Of a stretch of DNA of 59,388 nucleotides, positions 31,102 through 36,864 are shown piece after piece. The notes under the pieces were generated by a model, which did not search any database, was not told where the DNA came from, and was given only the letters and a program-made list of their open reading frames with translations. The number at the start of each line of letters is the position of its first letter. Position 1 is the first letter of the stretch. Source of the DNA: a virus; the IMG/VR virus record IMGVR_UViG_3300037245_003140, positions 1 through 59,388 of that record; one strand, given 5' to 3'. The position numbers and the translations under genes are program-made.

Positions 31102-31334
31102 AAACAGAAAAGTATTGCAGAAAATGTCGCAAGAAAAAACCTCTAACAGAATTTTATAAACACGGATCAACTAAAGATGGATATGTAAACCAGCGTAAAA
31201 CGTGTAAGAGAAAATATTCAAAAGGGTATAGAAAATTAATAATCAAAAACATTATTGTTAAACATATAAAACCTGTACAAGTAAAAAACAGGTTAATTTT
31301 AGATGTTAATAATGCGCCAGTGATCACATTCTAA
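31098..31334 (+). CDS. Zinc-finger hypothetical protein
   Basis: 78 residues. 'KYCRKCRKKKPLTEFYKHGSTKDGYVNQRKTCKRKYSKGYR' follows the short knuckle common next to HNH-type phage proteins (K-x-C-x-x-C-x-x-x-K-x-L-x-x-F-x-K...G-Y...C-K-x-C), but the last position that should be Cys is replaced ('TCKRKY'), so the ribbon may be degenerate. ATGA overlap. Confidence 0.65.
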   Translation: MKTEKYCRKCRKKKPLTEFYKHGSTKDGYVNQRKTCKRKYSKGYRKLIIKNIIVKHIKPVQVKNRLILDVNNAPVITF

Positions 31335-31351
31335 AATAAAAGGGGTATAGA

Positions 31352-31552
31352 ATGAAAAACTTTATCATACCAGACAATAATAAAATAGTACCTGCAAAAA
31401 AAATAATATCACTTGCTTTATCAGAGCTAATTAAAAATAAAATCCTTGATAATTTATCAGTTTTAAAGATAAAATCATTAATAAATATCGTGGAAAAAGA
31501 TTTTCCCGATACGGTTATTGTGAATATTAAAGAGGAAGTTTCGAGATGTTAA
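31352..31552 (+). CDS. Hypothetical protein
   Basis: 66 residues, helical, Ile/Lys-rich, GGGGT upstream. No family recognised; overlaps the next gene by seven bases. Confidence 0.62.
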   Translation: MKNFIIPDNNKIVPAKKIISLALSELIKNKILDNLSVLKIKSLINIVEKDFPDTVIVNIKEEVSRC

Positions 31553-31764
31553 ATCAGCACTATAAAGATTATGAAATAAAAAAGTTAATCGAAAAGAGTG
31601 GCAATTTTGAGCTTGTGAAAGCAGAATTGAAAGTAATTAAAACAGGCAAAACGAAAATCGGTTATCTTGTGGAAGATAGGACAGATAAAAAAATGAAAGT
31701 TGAATTGTTTTTCAAGGAAGATAAAGCGAGAGAGTGTTTTGAAAAGAAAAACCCGGTTGATTAG
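31546..31764 (+). CDS. Hypothetical protein
   Basis: 72 residues, basic, ending inside a terminator hairpin. Last gene of the early rightward block. GAAGTTTCGAG before the ATG is a weak ribosome site. No family recognised. Confidence 0.62.
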   Translation: MLNQHYKDYEIKKLIEKSGNFELVKAELKVIKTGKTKIGYLVEDRTDKKMKVELFFKEDKARECFEKKNPVD

Positions 31765-31772
31765 TCCGGGTT
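31750..31772. terminator. Terminator-like hairpin between converging genes
   Basis: AACCCGG-(9)-CCGGGTT, with the first arm inside the stop region of the rightward gene. The following T-run is poor (AGGGTTTAA), so it may work from both sides or be helped by another factor. Confidence 0.6.
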
Positions 31773-31789
31773 AGGGTTTAATAACTCAT

Positions 31790-31963
31790 CTATCTCCAAA
31801 GATTAGAAGCTTTAAAAAACCGTCTTCCCCTTTTCCAGAGATGAAGTTCAAAACATCCTAAATAAAATTCAACACATAGCCATCCATTGAATTTTGGTGC
31901 AATGATCTTGAACCCTACTCCAAAACTTCTAATAAGCACGATATGTATTTTATATGTTAACAT
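31790..31963 (-). CDS. 57-residue protein, inverted duplicate of 43972-44145
   Basis: 57 residues from ATG 31963 (GGAGG upstream). Reads 'MLTYKIHIVLIRSFGVGF...APKFNGWLCVEFYLGCFELHLWKRG...'. It differs from the plus-strand copy at 43972 by only a handful of residues. Compact, beta-rich, aromatic, two Cys. No family recognised. End of the leftward cluster. Confidence 0.72.
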   Translation of the reverse strand: MLTYKIHIVLIRSFGVGFKIIAPKFNGWLCVEFYLGCFELHLWKRGRRFFKASNLWR

Positions 31964-31983
31964 TCTTATCCTCCAATTCATTT

Positions 31984-32003
31984 CCCAATATGTTTATATT
32001 GGG
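31984..32003. repeat. Intercistronic hairpin
   Basis: CCCAATA-(6)-TATTGGG, seven bases downstream of the stop of the leftward gene at 32010. Same stem sequence as the hairpin at 32694. Confidence 0.7.
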
Positions 32004-32009
32004 CTATAT

Positions 32010-32423
32010 TTATTCAAAATCTAATTTAGTTTCTCGGTCCCAATTATCATGTATACAAGAAGGAGAGTGTCCATATCTTGGATTGCATTTACAACCGCAT
32101 ACGTATTTTAACTTATACCATTTATCTGGTTTTTCTAAAAAACTAATAATTTTATCATTCAATAGTGCATAATGAATTTCGTTACATGTGGAAAGCCCAA
32201 TATAACCACCTGGGTTTATAACTAAAATTTCACTACTTATATCAATTTTTTTAAAATGTAGTTTATCCAGATCTGATTTCGTTTCTAAAGTTAAATTTAA
32301 ATCTGATATATGACCAAAAACACCGACACTTAAAACTATATTTCCTTTTAAAGTCTCTTTTTCTGTTATCTCTTCAAATTTATTTTTGAATTTTGTTGAG
32401 CCACATAAGGTTATAATTTTCAT
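32010..32423 (-). CDS. Nucleoside 2-deoxyribosyltransferase-like protein
   Basis: 137 residues: 'KIITLCGSTKFKNKFEEITEKETLKGNIVLSVGVFGH' at the N-terminus, 'LDKLHFKKIDISSEILVINPGGYIGLSTCNEIHYALLNDK' in the middle. This is the DUF4406/deoxyribosyltransferase-like pattern (G-S x-K-F, L-H-x-x-K-I-D-x-S-D, N-x-x-G-Y-I-G-x-S-T-x-x-E-I). Such phage proteins may change the nucleotide pool or modify bases. The C-terminal 25 residues add a Cys cluster ('VCGCKCNPRYGHSPSC') which looks like an extra metal site and is not part of the usual domain. Confidence 0.82.
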   Translation of the reverse strand: MKIITLCGSTKFKNKFEEITEKETLKGNIVLSVGVFGHISDLNLTLETKSDLDKLHFKKIDISSEILVINPGGYIGLSTCNEIHYALLNDKIISFLEKPDKWYKLKYVCGCKCNPRYGHSPSCIHDNWDRETKLDFE

Positions 32424-32699
32424 TTATCTATTCTCCCAATACCAGCTTTTTCTGGAATAACTCCCTTTAGGGCAGTCTATTTTATCAAGAATATCATTAA
32501 GTAGGTCAATTTTCTCCATAAGAGTATGTGAAAACGTGACTTTCTGTTGAATTATTCTTAAAATAGTTATATTAGGGTCTTTACCATAATAAAGCTTAAT
32601 GGAAACATTCAAGTCATCAAGTTCATCTTGAAATTGGCTACGTTGATCTAATATAATTTCTCTTATGTCCATCTTGTCCATCCAATTATTATAGCCCAA
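32424..32699 (-). CDS. Hypothetical coiled-coil protein
   Basis: Up to 91 residues. The true start may be ATG 32672 or 32681 rather than the TTG at 32699, which lies within a hairpin and lacks a ribosome site; GGATGG lies five bases before 32672. Helical, charged, no family recognised. Confidence 0.58.
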   Translation of the reverse strand: MGYNNWMDKMDIREIILDQRSQFQDELDDLNVSIKLYYGKDPNITILRIIQQKVTFSHTLMEKIDLLNDILDKIDCPKGSYSRKSWYWENR

Positions 32700-32715
32700 T
32701 ACATCGATATTGGGC
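32694..32715. repeat. Intercistronic hairpin
   Basis: GCCCAATA-(6)-TATTGGGC, just after the stop of the leftward gene at 32725 and overlapping the possible start of the next. Same core as 31984-32003. Confidence 0.7.
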
Positions 32716-32724
32716 GGGTTATTA

Positions 32725-32910
32725 TTATCTTTTATTTCTATATTGAGGGAATTTAACCCAAATATCGCACCCTTTATCTATAAACGCCTTAAGCCTCTTA
32801 GTGATAAAACTTTCATAATAGGCTTTATATTCAACGCTCTCAATATATCTTAATTGTGTCCAATGGTAAGACCATCCATATCTTAGTGAAAAAGAATTAT
32901 TATTAGGCAT
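32725..32910 (-). CDS. Hypothetical protein
   Basis: 61 residues; GAGAGGGAATA before the ATG. Tyr/Trp-rich N-terminus, basic C-terminus. No family recognised. Stop overlaps none; start shares one base with the previous stop. Confidence 0.6.
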   Translation of the reverse strand: MPNNNSFSLRYGWSYHWTQLRYIESVEYKAYYESFITKRLKAFIDKGCDIWVKFPQYRNKR

Positions 32911-33110
32911 TATTCCCTCTCTTCTAATATTTGTGTTTCGAGTTTTCTCTCAACAGGCTTACTAATTAAAGTATAAATATCAATATAATCAGTTACCCAT
33001 ACCGCATATATAGAAACTGATTCAGTAACGCCATTTTTAGGCTCTGGAGCTTCATATTCAAATTCTATTGAAAGTGAGATTCCCATATGATTTATTATTT
33101 TCTTTACCAC
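32910..33110 (-). CDS. Hypothetical protein
   Basis: 66 residues, GTG start with GGAGGG six bases upstream. Beta-rich N-terminal half, acidic end. No family recognised. Confidence 0.6.
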   Translation of the reverse strand: MVKKIINHMGISLSIEFEYEAPEPKNGVTESVSIYAVWVTDYIDIYTLISKPVERKLETQILEERE

Positions 33111-33187
33111 TTAAAACCCTCCTATCGTTATTCCCCAATAAATCCCATTAAATATAATAAGAAAATTTAGGGTGAATGAATAGAATA

Positions 33188-33391
33188 TCATTTTCCCAAC
33201 TTTCTAGTTTCGGTAAATAATAATTTTAAACATGTGTAAGAAATACTAAAAGGGATAGCAAAATCCTTTATTACCTGTTTTCTGGAATTATATTCGCCCT
33301 GGCATATAGCAATCAGTATTAAGAGTTTTTCAGCTAAATAGACTACTATTAACATACAGGCTAATGTTTTAATTATTGTTTCAAGTATCAT
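33188..33391 (-). CDS. Small membrane protein
   Basis: 67 residues, GGAGG upstream. One clear N-terminal transmembrane segment ('TLACMLIVVYLAEKLLILIAIC', about 8-30) and a weaker hydrophobic stretch near 45-60. No family recognised. Confidence 0.62.
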   Translation of the reverse strand: MILETIIKTLACMLIVVYLAEKLLILIAICQGEYNSRKQVIKDFAIPFSISYTCLKLLFTETRKLGK

Positions 33392-33414
33392 ATATCCTCC
33401 ATAACTCTATGTAA

Positions 33415-33675
33415 TTATTCAATTGTTATTTCCCCACCGCAAAATAAACAAAACATAATTTTGTTAGAATCAAGGTCACCATTGCCGACAAAAAAGCTCC
33501 TTAAACAAGAAGTGTTGTATTTAAGGCCTTCTTCTTCGAACTCATCGACACTCCAATTGCAGTAATTTTCTTCTGGTTCTGGTGGCGGTTGTTCCCATCC
33601 GCACGAACAATCTTGATTTTCACCTGTGCCGCCTTCAAGATAAGAGTTACATTCTGGGCAGTATAAAAGTGACAT
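33415..33675 (-). CDS. Zinc-ribbon protein
   Basis: 86 residues, CGGAGG upstream. N-terminal 'LYCPECNSYLEGGTGENQDCSCGWEQPPPEPEE' and C-terminal 'MFCLFCGGEIT': two Cys pairs at each side of a Pro/Glu linker. Ser-Leu-Leu-Tyr-Cys-Pro start is typical of phage zinc-ribbon proteins of unknown function. Confidence 0.68.
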   Translation of the reverse strand: MSLLYCPECNSYLEGGTGENQDCSCGWEQPPPEPEENYCNWSVDEFEEEGLKYNTSCLRSFFVGNGDLDSNKIMFCLFCGGEITIE

Positions 33676-33690
33676 AATATCCTCCGTTTT

Positions 33691-33712
33691 ACACCTTGAT
33701 CTCTCAGGGTGT
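33691..33712. repeat. Intercistronic hairpin with TCTC loop
   Basis: ACACC-T-TGA-TCTC-TCA-G-GGTGT, nine pairs (one G-U). Followed by GTTTGGTTTA. The same loop, stem base and flank recur at 34098-34115, so the two are copies of one element. Confidence 0.75.
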
Positions 33713-33717
33713 TTGGT

Positions 33718-33999
33718 TTATCCCTCAAGAATCTCTATTTTATTTTCTAGGTCTTTAATCTTACGTTTCAATGTCTCATTTTTTTTCTGAGTCTCAAATT
33801 TATATCTTTCGTTTGTAAAATGGGTTTTAAATTTATCTCTTGCTACTCTCAAGTCTATCAGATTATTCCCATCTTCTTTCAAAGATGATTTTAAAAGACC
33901 ATATTTGAAAGTATTTTTATGTATCTTTTTTTCTAAATTAAGAACATCGTTGTTAAATGCTATCATATCCAATTCCATCTCTCTCATTCTATCTGGCAT
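33718..33999 (-). CDS. Coiled-coil hypothetical protein
   Basis: 93 residues from ATG 33999 (AGGAG upstream; an upstream ATG at 34035 lacks a site). Nearly all helix with heptad patterns at 5-30 and 60-90. No family recognised. Its leader holds the inverted repeat 34025-34087. Confidence 0.62.
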   Translation of the reverse strand: MPDRMREMELDMIAFNNDVLNLEKKIHKNTFKYGLLKSSLKEDGNNLIDLRVARDKFKTHFTNERYKFETQKKNETLKRKIKDLENKIEILEG

Positions 34000-34024
34000 C
34001 TCAAATCTCCTTGTTATAATTAAA

Positions 34025-34087
34025 CCACTTAACAATCTCAGGGCATTTGGAACGATATTCTCTATATAATGCTCTAGGGTTAAGTGG
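34025..34087. ncRNA. Rod-like inverted-repeat element in an intercistronic leader
   Basis: Outer stem CCACTTAAC / GTTAAGTGG (9 pairs), then GCATT / AATGC, then ATAT / ATAT with a five-base loop, separated by small internal loops. Only about 25 bases lie between it and the start of the coiled-coil gene. Could be a processed RNA, a protein-binding site or a translational control element. Confidence 0.5.
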
Positions 34088-34097
34088 CTTAATACAT

Positions 34098-34115
34098 ACC
34101 CTGATCTCTTAGGGT
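34098..34115. repeat. Intercistronic hairpin with TCTC loop, copy 2
   Basis: ACCCTGA-TCTC-TTAGGGT, seven pairs (one G-U), followed by GTTTGGTTTA as in the copy at 33691. It sits just after the stop of the gene 34465-34123. Confidence 0.75.
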
Positions 34116-34122
34116 GTTTGGT

Positions 34123-34465
34123 TTAACTACATCTAAGAATGTAAATGTTTTTTCTATAGTCAGGCTGTTGACCCTCGAAACAATGGTCAACAACAGTTGT
34201 TATTTTTACCTTATGTATTTTAAAAGGGAATTCTGACATTTGATCTAAAATATTTTCTTTAATTGTTATGGAGTTTGGTTTTTGGTGATTCCAATCGTAG
34301 TGGCTAAAATAATCTATCTTGTCTACAATATAAACACCACTATTTTGGGATATTATTTCAGCCTTCACACTAAATCTGTCGTGCCCCCATACTATTTGTG
34401 TAATCGTAATCTTGAGGAGGCGTTTTTAATATGGGGTGTTCTTTTGTTATATTGATTGAGTTCAT
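34123..34465 (-). pseudogene. Hypothetical protein gene with an apparent +1 interruption
   Basis: ATG 34465 has AGGAG eight bases upstream and opens 31 codons to a TAG at 34370. The +1 frame, open to 34123, carries the rest: 'VWGHDRFSVKAEIISQNSGVYIVDKIDYFSHYDWN...'. It reads sensibly when joined around the ACAAATAGTATGGGGG stretch, as if one base had been gained. A GTG at 34368 has no ribosome site. Joined length is about 113 residues. No family recognised. Confidence 0.55.
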
Positions 34466-34491
34466 CTCACAATCTCCTGTATTAATTAAAC

Positions 34492-34502
34492 CCCCTTAGG
34501 GG
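34492..34502. repeat. Short intercistronic hairpin
   Basis: CCCC-TTA-GGGG, right after the stop of the leftward gene at 34514. Weak on its own, but it is one of six hairpins placed at the same kind of site in this cluster. Confidence 0.5.
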
Positions 34503-34513
34503 CGGTTGGTTAT

Positions 34514-34970
34514 TTAGTATTCAGAAGGGTTTACAGCTTCAGTACAACCCCTATATCCTGTATTTTTAAATCTTTTCAGGTTCCAAGAACATTGGTTCAT
34601 TTTATCTTGGTAAGATTCCATTTCTCCTTTAAAATGCGGAGAAGAATATCTATTTCCAGTTGCAGAGCTTCCATAAAAATAATAAGCTACAAGTAGGTCA
34701 TAATTATAGATAAGCTTAATAGAGCTTCCCGCAACGTTTCCACTTCCCGGAGCATTCCAAGAATAAGAAACTATTGTAATACTTTTTTTACCGTTTTTAA
34801 GGTTCCAAAATTCAAGCTTATTCATTTTTTTTAAATTCTTCAAAACTTTAATCCCGTAATCTTCAGACGGTGTTGAATAATCATTCCCAACACAATCAGA
34901 AGGATTCAAAATATTCAAACCTGATTTAGTTTTGCTTACTATTTCTTTTCCACTTACTGTTTTTTTTCAT
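34514..34970 (-). CDS. Hypothetical protein with an A8 tract after its start codon
   Basis: ATG 34970 has AGGAGA eight bases upstream but is followed by eight A (34967-34960) and runs into a stop after 14 codons. With seven A the frame would give 'MKKTVSGKEIVSKTKSGLNI' and continue through 'LNPSDCVGNDY...' to 34514, about 151 residues. The downstream part alone could start at a TTG (34918) without a site. The A-run permits transcript slippage or phase variation. The protein has three Cys and Tyr/Ser-rich beta segments. Confidence 0.6.
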
Positions 34971-34997
34971 GAGTTCAATCTCCTAATAGTATTTAAT

Positions 34998-35011
34998 CCC
35001 CTTTTCAGGGG
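34998..35011. repeat. Short intercistronic hairpin
   Basis: CCCCT-TTTC-AGGGG, seven bases after the stop of the leftward gene at 35019. Confidence 0.6.
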
Positions 35012-35018
35012 AGTTGGT

Positions 35019-35351
35019 TTAAATTGTGAAACAGTTACTTATTACTTCGTGCTGATCAAGGTCAAGAACGTTGATCTCGTCAATTGAAAACATATTAATA
35101 TTACCGTCTCTATCGATTACAACTCTTTTACCCGAAGGAGCGTTTTCGATTGCTTTTCTTATTTCATTTTCAACATCGCACTTATCACAGCTATTAAACT
35201 CCGCTACATCAAGATCAATTTCTTTTCCGCATATTTCGCAGATAACAGGTTCTTGAGGTGTAGAATTTTTCCAAGATTCTGTTATTATATCCATTGTCTT
35301 ACTTACTATTTCAGTGTCTGTCATTTTTTTATTTGAAGTTGTTTTTGTCAT
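35019..35351 (-). CDS. Zinc-knuckle hypothetical protein
   Basis: 110 residues, GGAAAATATA before the ATG. 'VICEICGKEIDLDVAEFNSCDKCDVENEI' holds two CxxC pairs near 40-65. The rest is acidic and helical or beta. No family recognised. Confidence 0.65.
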   Translation of the reverse strand: MTKTTSNKKMTDTEIVSKTMDIITESWKNSTPQEPVICEICGKEIDLDVAEFNSCDKCDVENEIRKAIENAPSGKRVVIDRDGNINMFSIDEINVLDLDQHEVISNCFTI

Positions 35352-35371
35352 TATATTTTCCTTTGTTTTGG

Positions 35372-35608
35372 TTATTTATTTGCTCTTAAAACCCTTGCAA
35401 CTGCCAAATTTAAAGCACCTTGATCATCGTCAGAAAGATTTAAATCTGAAATTATTCCTAACCATTTTCTATTTTTATCTTTTCTATCTTTGATCTCGTA
35501 TTTATCAATAATTATTCCGGCTTTTTCTTCAAGGCAATCTGCGGAATCGGAAACTTTTTTGAATTCTTCTGATATTTTCTTTATGATTTCTATAGTAACT
35601 GGTTTCAT
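35372..35608 (-). CDS. Hypothetical protein, first gene of the leftward cluster
   Basis: 78 residues, AGGAAAACAAA before the ATG. Helical, charged, with 'LSDDDQGALNLAVARVLRANK' at the end. First gene after the leftward promoter. No family recognised. Confidence 0.66.
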   Translation of the reverse strand: MKPVTIEIIKKISEEFKKVSDSADCLEEKAGIIIDKYEIKDRKDKNRKWLGIISDLNLSDDDQGALNLAVARVLRANK

Positions 35609-35649
35609 TTTGTTTTCCTTTGTTTGTTTTTGTTAAGCTCTTAAGTACT

Positions 35650-35678
35650 ATACTACAGGATGTTTTATATGTTGTCAA
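35650..35678 (-). promoter_or_regulatory. Leftward sigma70-type promoter
   Basis: On the minus strand TTGACA (35678-35673), 17-base spacer, TAGTAT (35655-35650), 42 bases before the first gene of the cluster. Confidence 0.75.
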
Positions 35679-35721
35679 GTTCTTTTTTACAATCTGTTTA
35701 ATATAATAATTAATAATCAAC

Positions 35722-35750
35722 TTGACAATATGATTTATATAGAATAAGAT
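35722..35750 (+). promoter_or_regulatory. Rightward sigma70-type promoter
   Basis: TTGACA (35722-35727), 17-base spacer, TAAGAT (35745-35750), just ahead of the HTH gene at 35758; the transcript may therefore start at or near the first codon (leaderless or nearly so). Confidence 0.75.
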
Positions 35751-35757
35751 CTTAGAT

Positions 35758-35940
35758 ATGAAAATCATAAACAAAACAGGACACAACAAAATCAAAGAAG
35801 CAGAGGAAAACTTTAAAAGAGTCAAAGAGTATTTTACTGCGAATAGGAATAATTCAAAAGCGGAATGCTCAAGAGATCTTAAATTAAGTTATCCAACGGT
35901 ATTAAAGTACGCAAGCCAATTAGAAAAAGAGGGGGAATAA
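35758..35940 (+). CDS. Small helix-turn-helix regulator, partner of 19937-20116
   Basis: 60 residues: a basic N-terminal half and 'NSKAECSRDLKLSYPTVLKYASQLEKEGE', sharing S-K-x-E-C-S-x-x-L-x-x-S-x-x-T-V...L-E-x-E-G with the HTH at 19937. Both genes head a divergently transcribed cluster behind a TTGACA promoter, so they are likely paralogous regulators of early promoters. No Shine-Dalgarno is visible, consistent with a leaderless message. Confidence 0.7.
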   Translation: MKIINKTGHNKIKEAEENFKRVKEYFTANRNNSKAECSRDLKLSYPTVLKYASQLEKEGE

Positions 35941-35941
35941 G

Positions 35942-36109
35942 ATGGAATATACAATAACTTTGGCAAATAACGTCTTTGAATTAGAAACAATTGTAAGAAT
36001 GAATATTAAAGAAGGTTGGATTCCTCAAGGCGGTGTTTTTGTTGCTGAAAGTTCACAAAGCAACGCATTCGGTCAGGCAATGATTAAGACAGATAAATGG
36101 GATGAATAA
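35942..36109 (+). CDS. DUF1737-like protein
   Basis: 55 residues. 'LETIVRMNIKEGWIPQGGVFVAE...AFGQAMIK' follows the DUF1737 pattern (L-x-x-x-V-x-x-x-I-x-E-G-W-x-P-x-G-G...Q-A-M). A small conserved protein of unknown function found in phages and bacteria. GGGGGAATAAG just before the ATG overlaps the end of the HTH gene. Confidence 0.75.
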   Translation: MEYTITLANNVFELETIVRMNIKEGWIPQGGVFVAESSQSNAFGQAMIKTDKWDE

Positions 36110-36110
36110 T

Positions 36111-36194
36111 ATGGGAGAGAGTGGCGCAATTAATAATCAGCTATTAAACAGATTAATATTATCATGTGGAGCTTTGTGTCACACAGACCCGTAA
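36111..36194 (+). CDS. Short Cys-containing frame, in frame with the gene at 36216 across a TAA
   Basis: 27 residues ending 'LSCGALCHTDP', then TAA (36192-36194), then the same frame continues 'NCQCFGP' into the ATG at 36216. The two CxxxC and CxC groups would make one metal site if the TAA were sense. GGGAT lies about nine bases upstream. Either a short leader gene or the N-terminus of the next protein cut off by an ochre mutation. Confidence 0.42.
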   Translation: MGESGAINNQLLNRLILSCGALCHTDP

Positions 36195-36215
36195 AATTGT
36201 CAGTGTTTTGGGCCG

Positions 36216-36401
36216 ATGACTCAAAAAGAAGCTGATGACATAGGTATGGATCTGGAAGATGTTAATAGCCATATATTTTACACAATGGAAGAATGTTTGC
36301 ATTATGATAAAGAATCGTACAATTTCGATAAGGAGAGAGAAGAGGATATCGCTCTTTTAATAAAAATGATGGGAGAAGAATTTACAAAAAAGAGGTTTTA
36401 G
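36216..36401 (+). CDS. Zero-frame part of a frameshifted GIY-YIG gene
   Basis: 61 residues, acidic and helical. Ends 'EEFTKKRF' at a TAG. Three codons before the stop lies A AAA AAG, and the -1 frame from there encodes the GIY-YIG domain. GGGCCG is a weak ribosome site for ATG 36216. In the fused product this forms residues 1-59 of about 183. Confidence 0.62.
   Translation: MTQKEADDIGMDLEDVNSHIFYTMEECLHYDKESYNFDKEREEDIALLIKMMGEEFTKKRF
36371..36392 (+). promoter_or_regulatory. dnaX-like -1 frameshift signal
   Basis: GGGAG (36371-36375), ten bases, then A AAA AAG (36386-36392) in the correct phase. E. coli dnaX has AGGGAG, ten bases, A AAA AAG. In E. coli the upstream Shine-Dalgarno-like element stimulates slippage. 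No check of a downstream hairpin was possible by eye. Confidence 0.75.
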
Positions 36402-36766
36402 AACTATTTAAAAAAATAGAAGACTCAGGTGAAACATTACAGGACAATATACATTTCCTAGCGACCACTAAAGCTTTTAGAAGTGCATTTGGAGATAAAT
36501 TCTCAAACACAGAAGGGTATGTGTATTTAATCTATACTAATATTGGGGTTAAAATAGGCAAATCTATAAGCCCAAAAGAAAGAATAAAAACATTATCCAA
36601 AAGCTCTCCTGTAAAATTCATAGGTTCTGATATTTTTAAAGTTAAAAACATGCATCAAACTGAAGCTTTGCTCCATAGGAAATATAAAAACCGTCAAATA
36701 AATGGAGAGTGGTTTAATTTAGAAAAAGAGCAAATTGAAGATATTCAAGAGGCGTTGAAAGTATGA
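36392..36766 (+). CDS. T5orf172/GIY-YIG-type domain reached by -1 frameshift
   Basis: 124 codons after the slip. The frame stays open upstream of the usual first start candidate (a GTG at 36521) with sensible sequence ('VLELFKKIEDSGETLQDNIHFLATTKAFRSAF') but no start codon. From 36515 it reads 'GYVYLIYTNIGVKIGKSISPKERIKTL', then 'HQTEALLHRKYKNRQINGEWFNL', the signature of the T5orf172/MUG113 branch of GIY-YIG domains. Fused form: join(36216..36392,36392..36766). The GTG could give a shorter 81-residue form. Likely DNA binding or nicking. Confidence 0.78.
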   Translation, partial: EVLELFKKIEDSGETLQDNIHFLATTKAFRSAFGDKFSNTEGYVYLIYTNIGVKIGKSISPKERIKTLSKSSPVKFIGSDIFKVKNMHQTEALLHRKYKNRQINGEWFNLEKEQIEDIQEALKV

Positions 36767-36864
36767 TGAAATATTTGATTAAAACCGGGAAAGTTTACGG
36801 GGAAATTAAAAAGGATTTAAATAATATATTTAGATCTATAAAAATGGAGAAAATAAAATGTTAA
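36763..36864 (+). pseudogene. Fragment matching the C-terminus of the Rha-type protein
   Basis: 33 codons: 'YLIKTGKVYGEIKKDLNNIFRSIKMEK' against 'SLIKTGKQYGDIKEDLNNIFGSVKLEGK' at the end of the protein encoded by 54281-53643. Only this tail is present here, coupled by ATGA to the GIY-YIG gene. It could be a remnant of a Rha-like gene or a swapped C-terminal module. Confidence 0.7.

Noticed and set aside
34025-34087. tRNA-like element, because of paired ends and a GTTCCAAAT string on the minus strand
   Set aside because: The outer stem has nine pairs and no D-arm, anticodon arm or CCA-proximal spacing can be formed.
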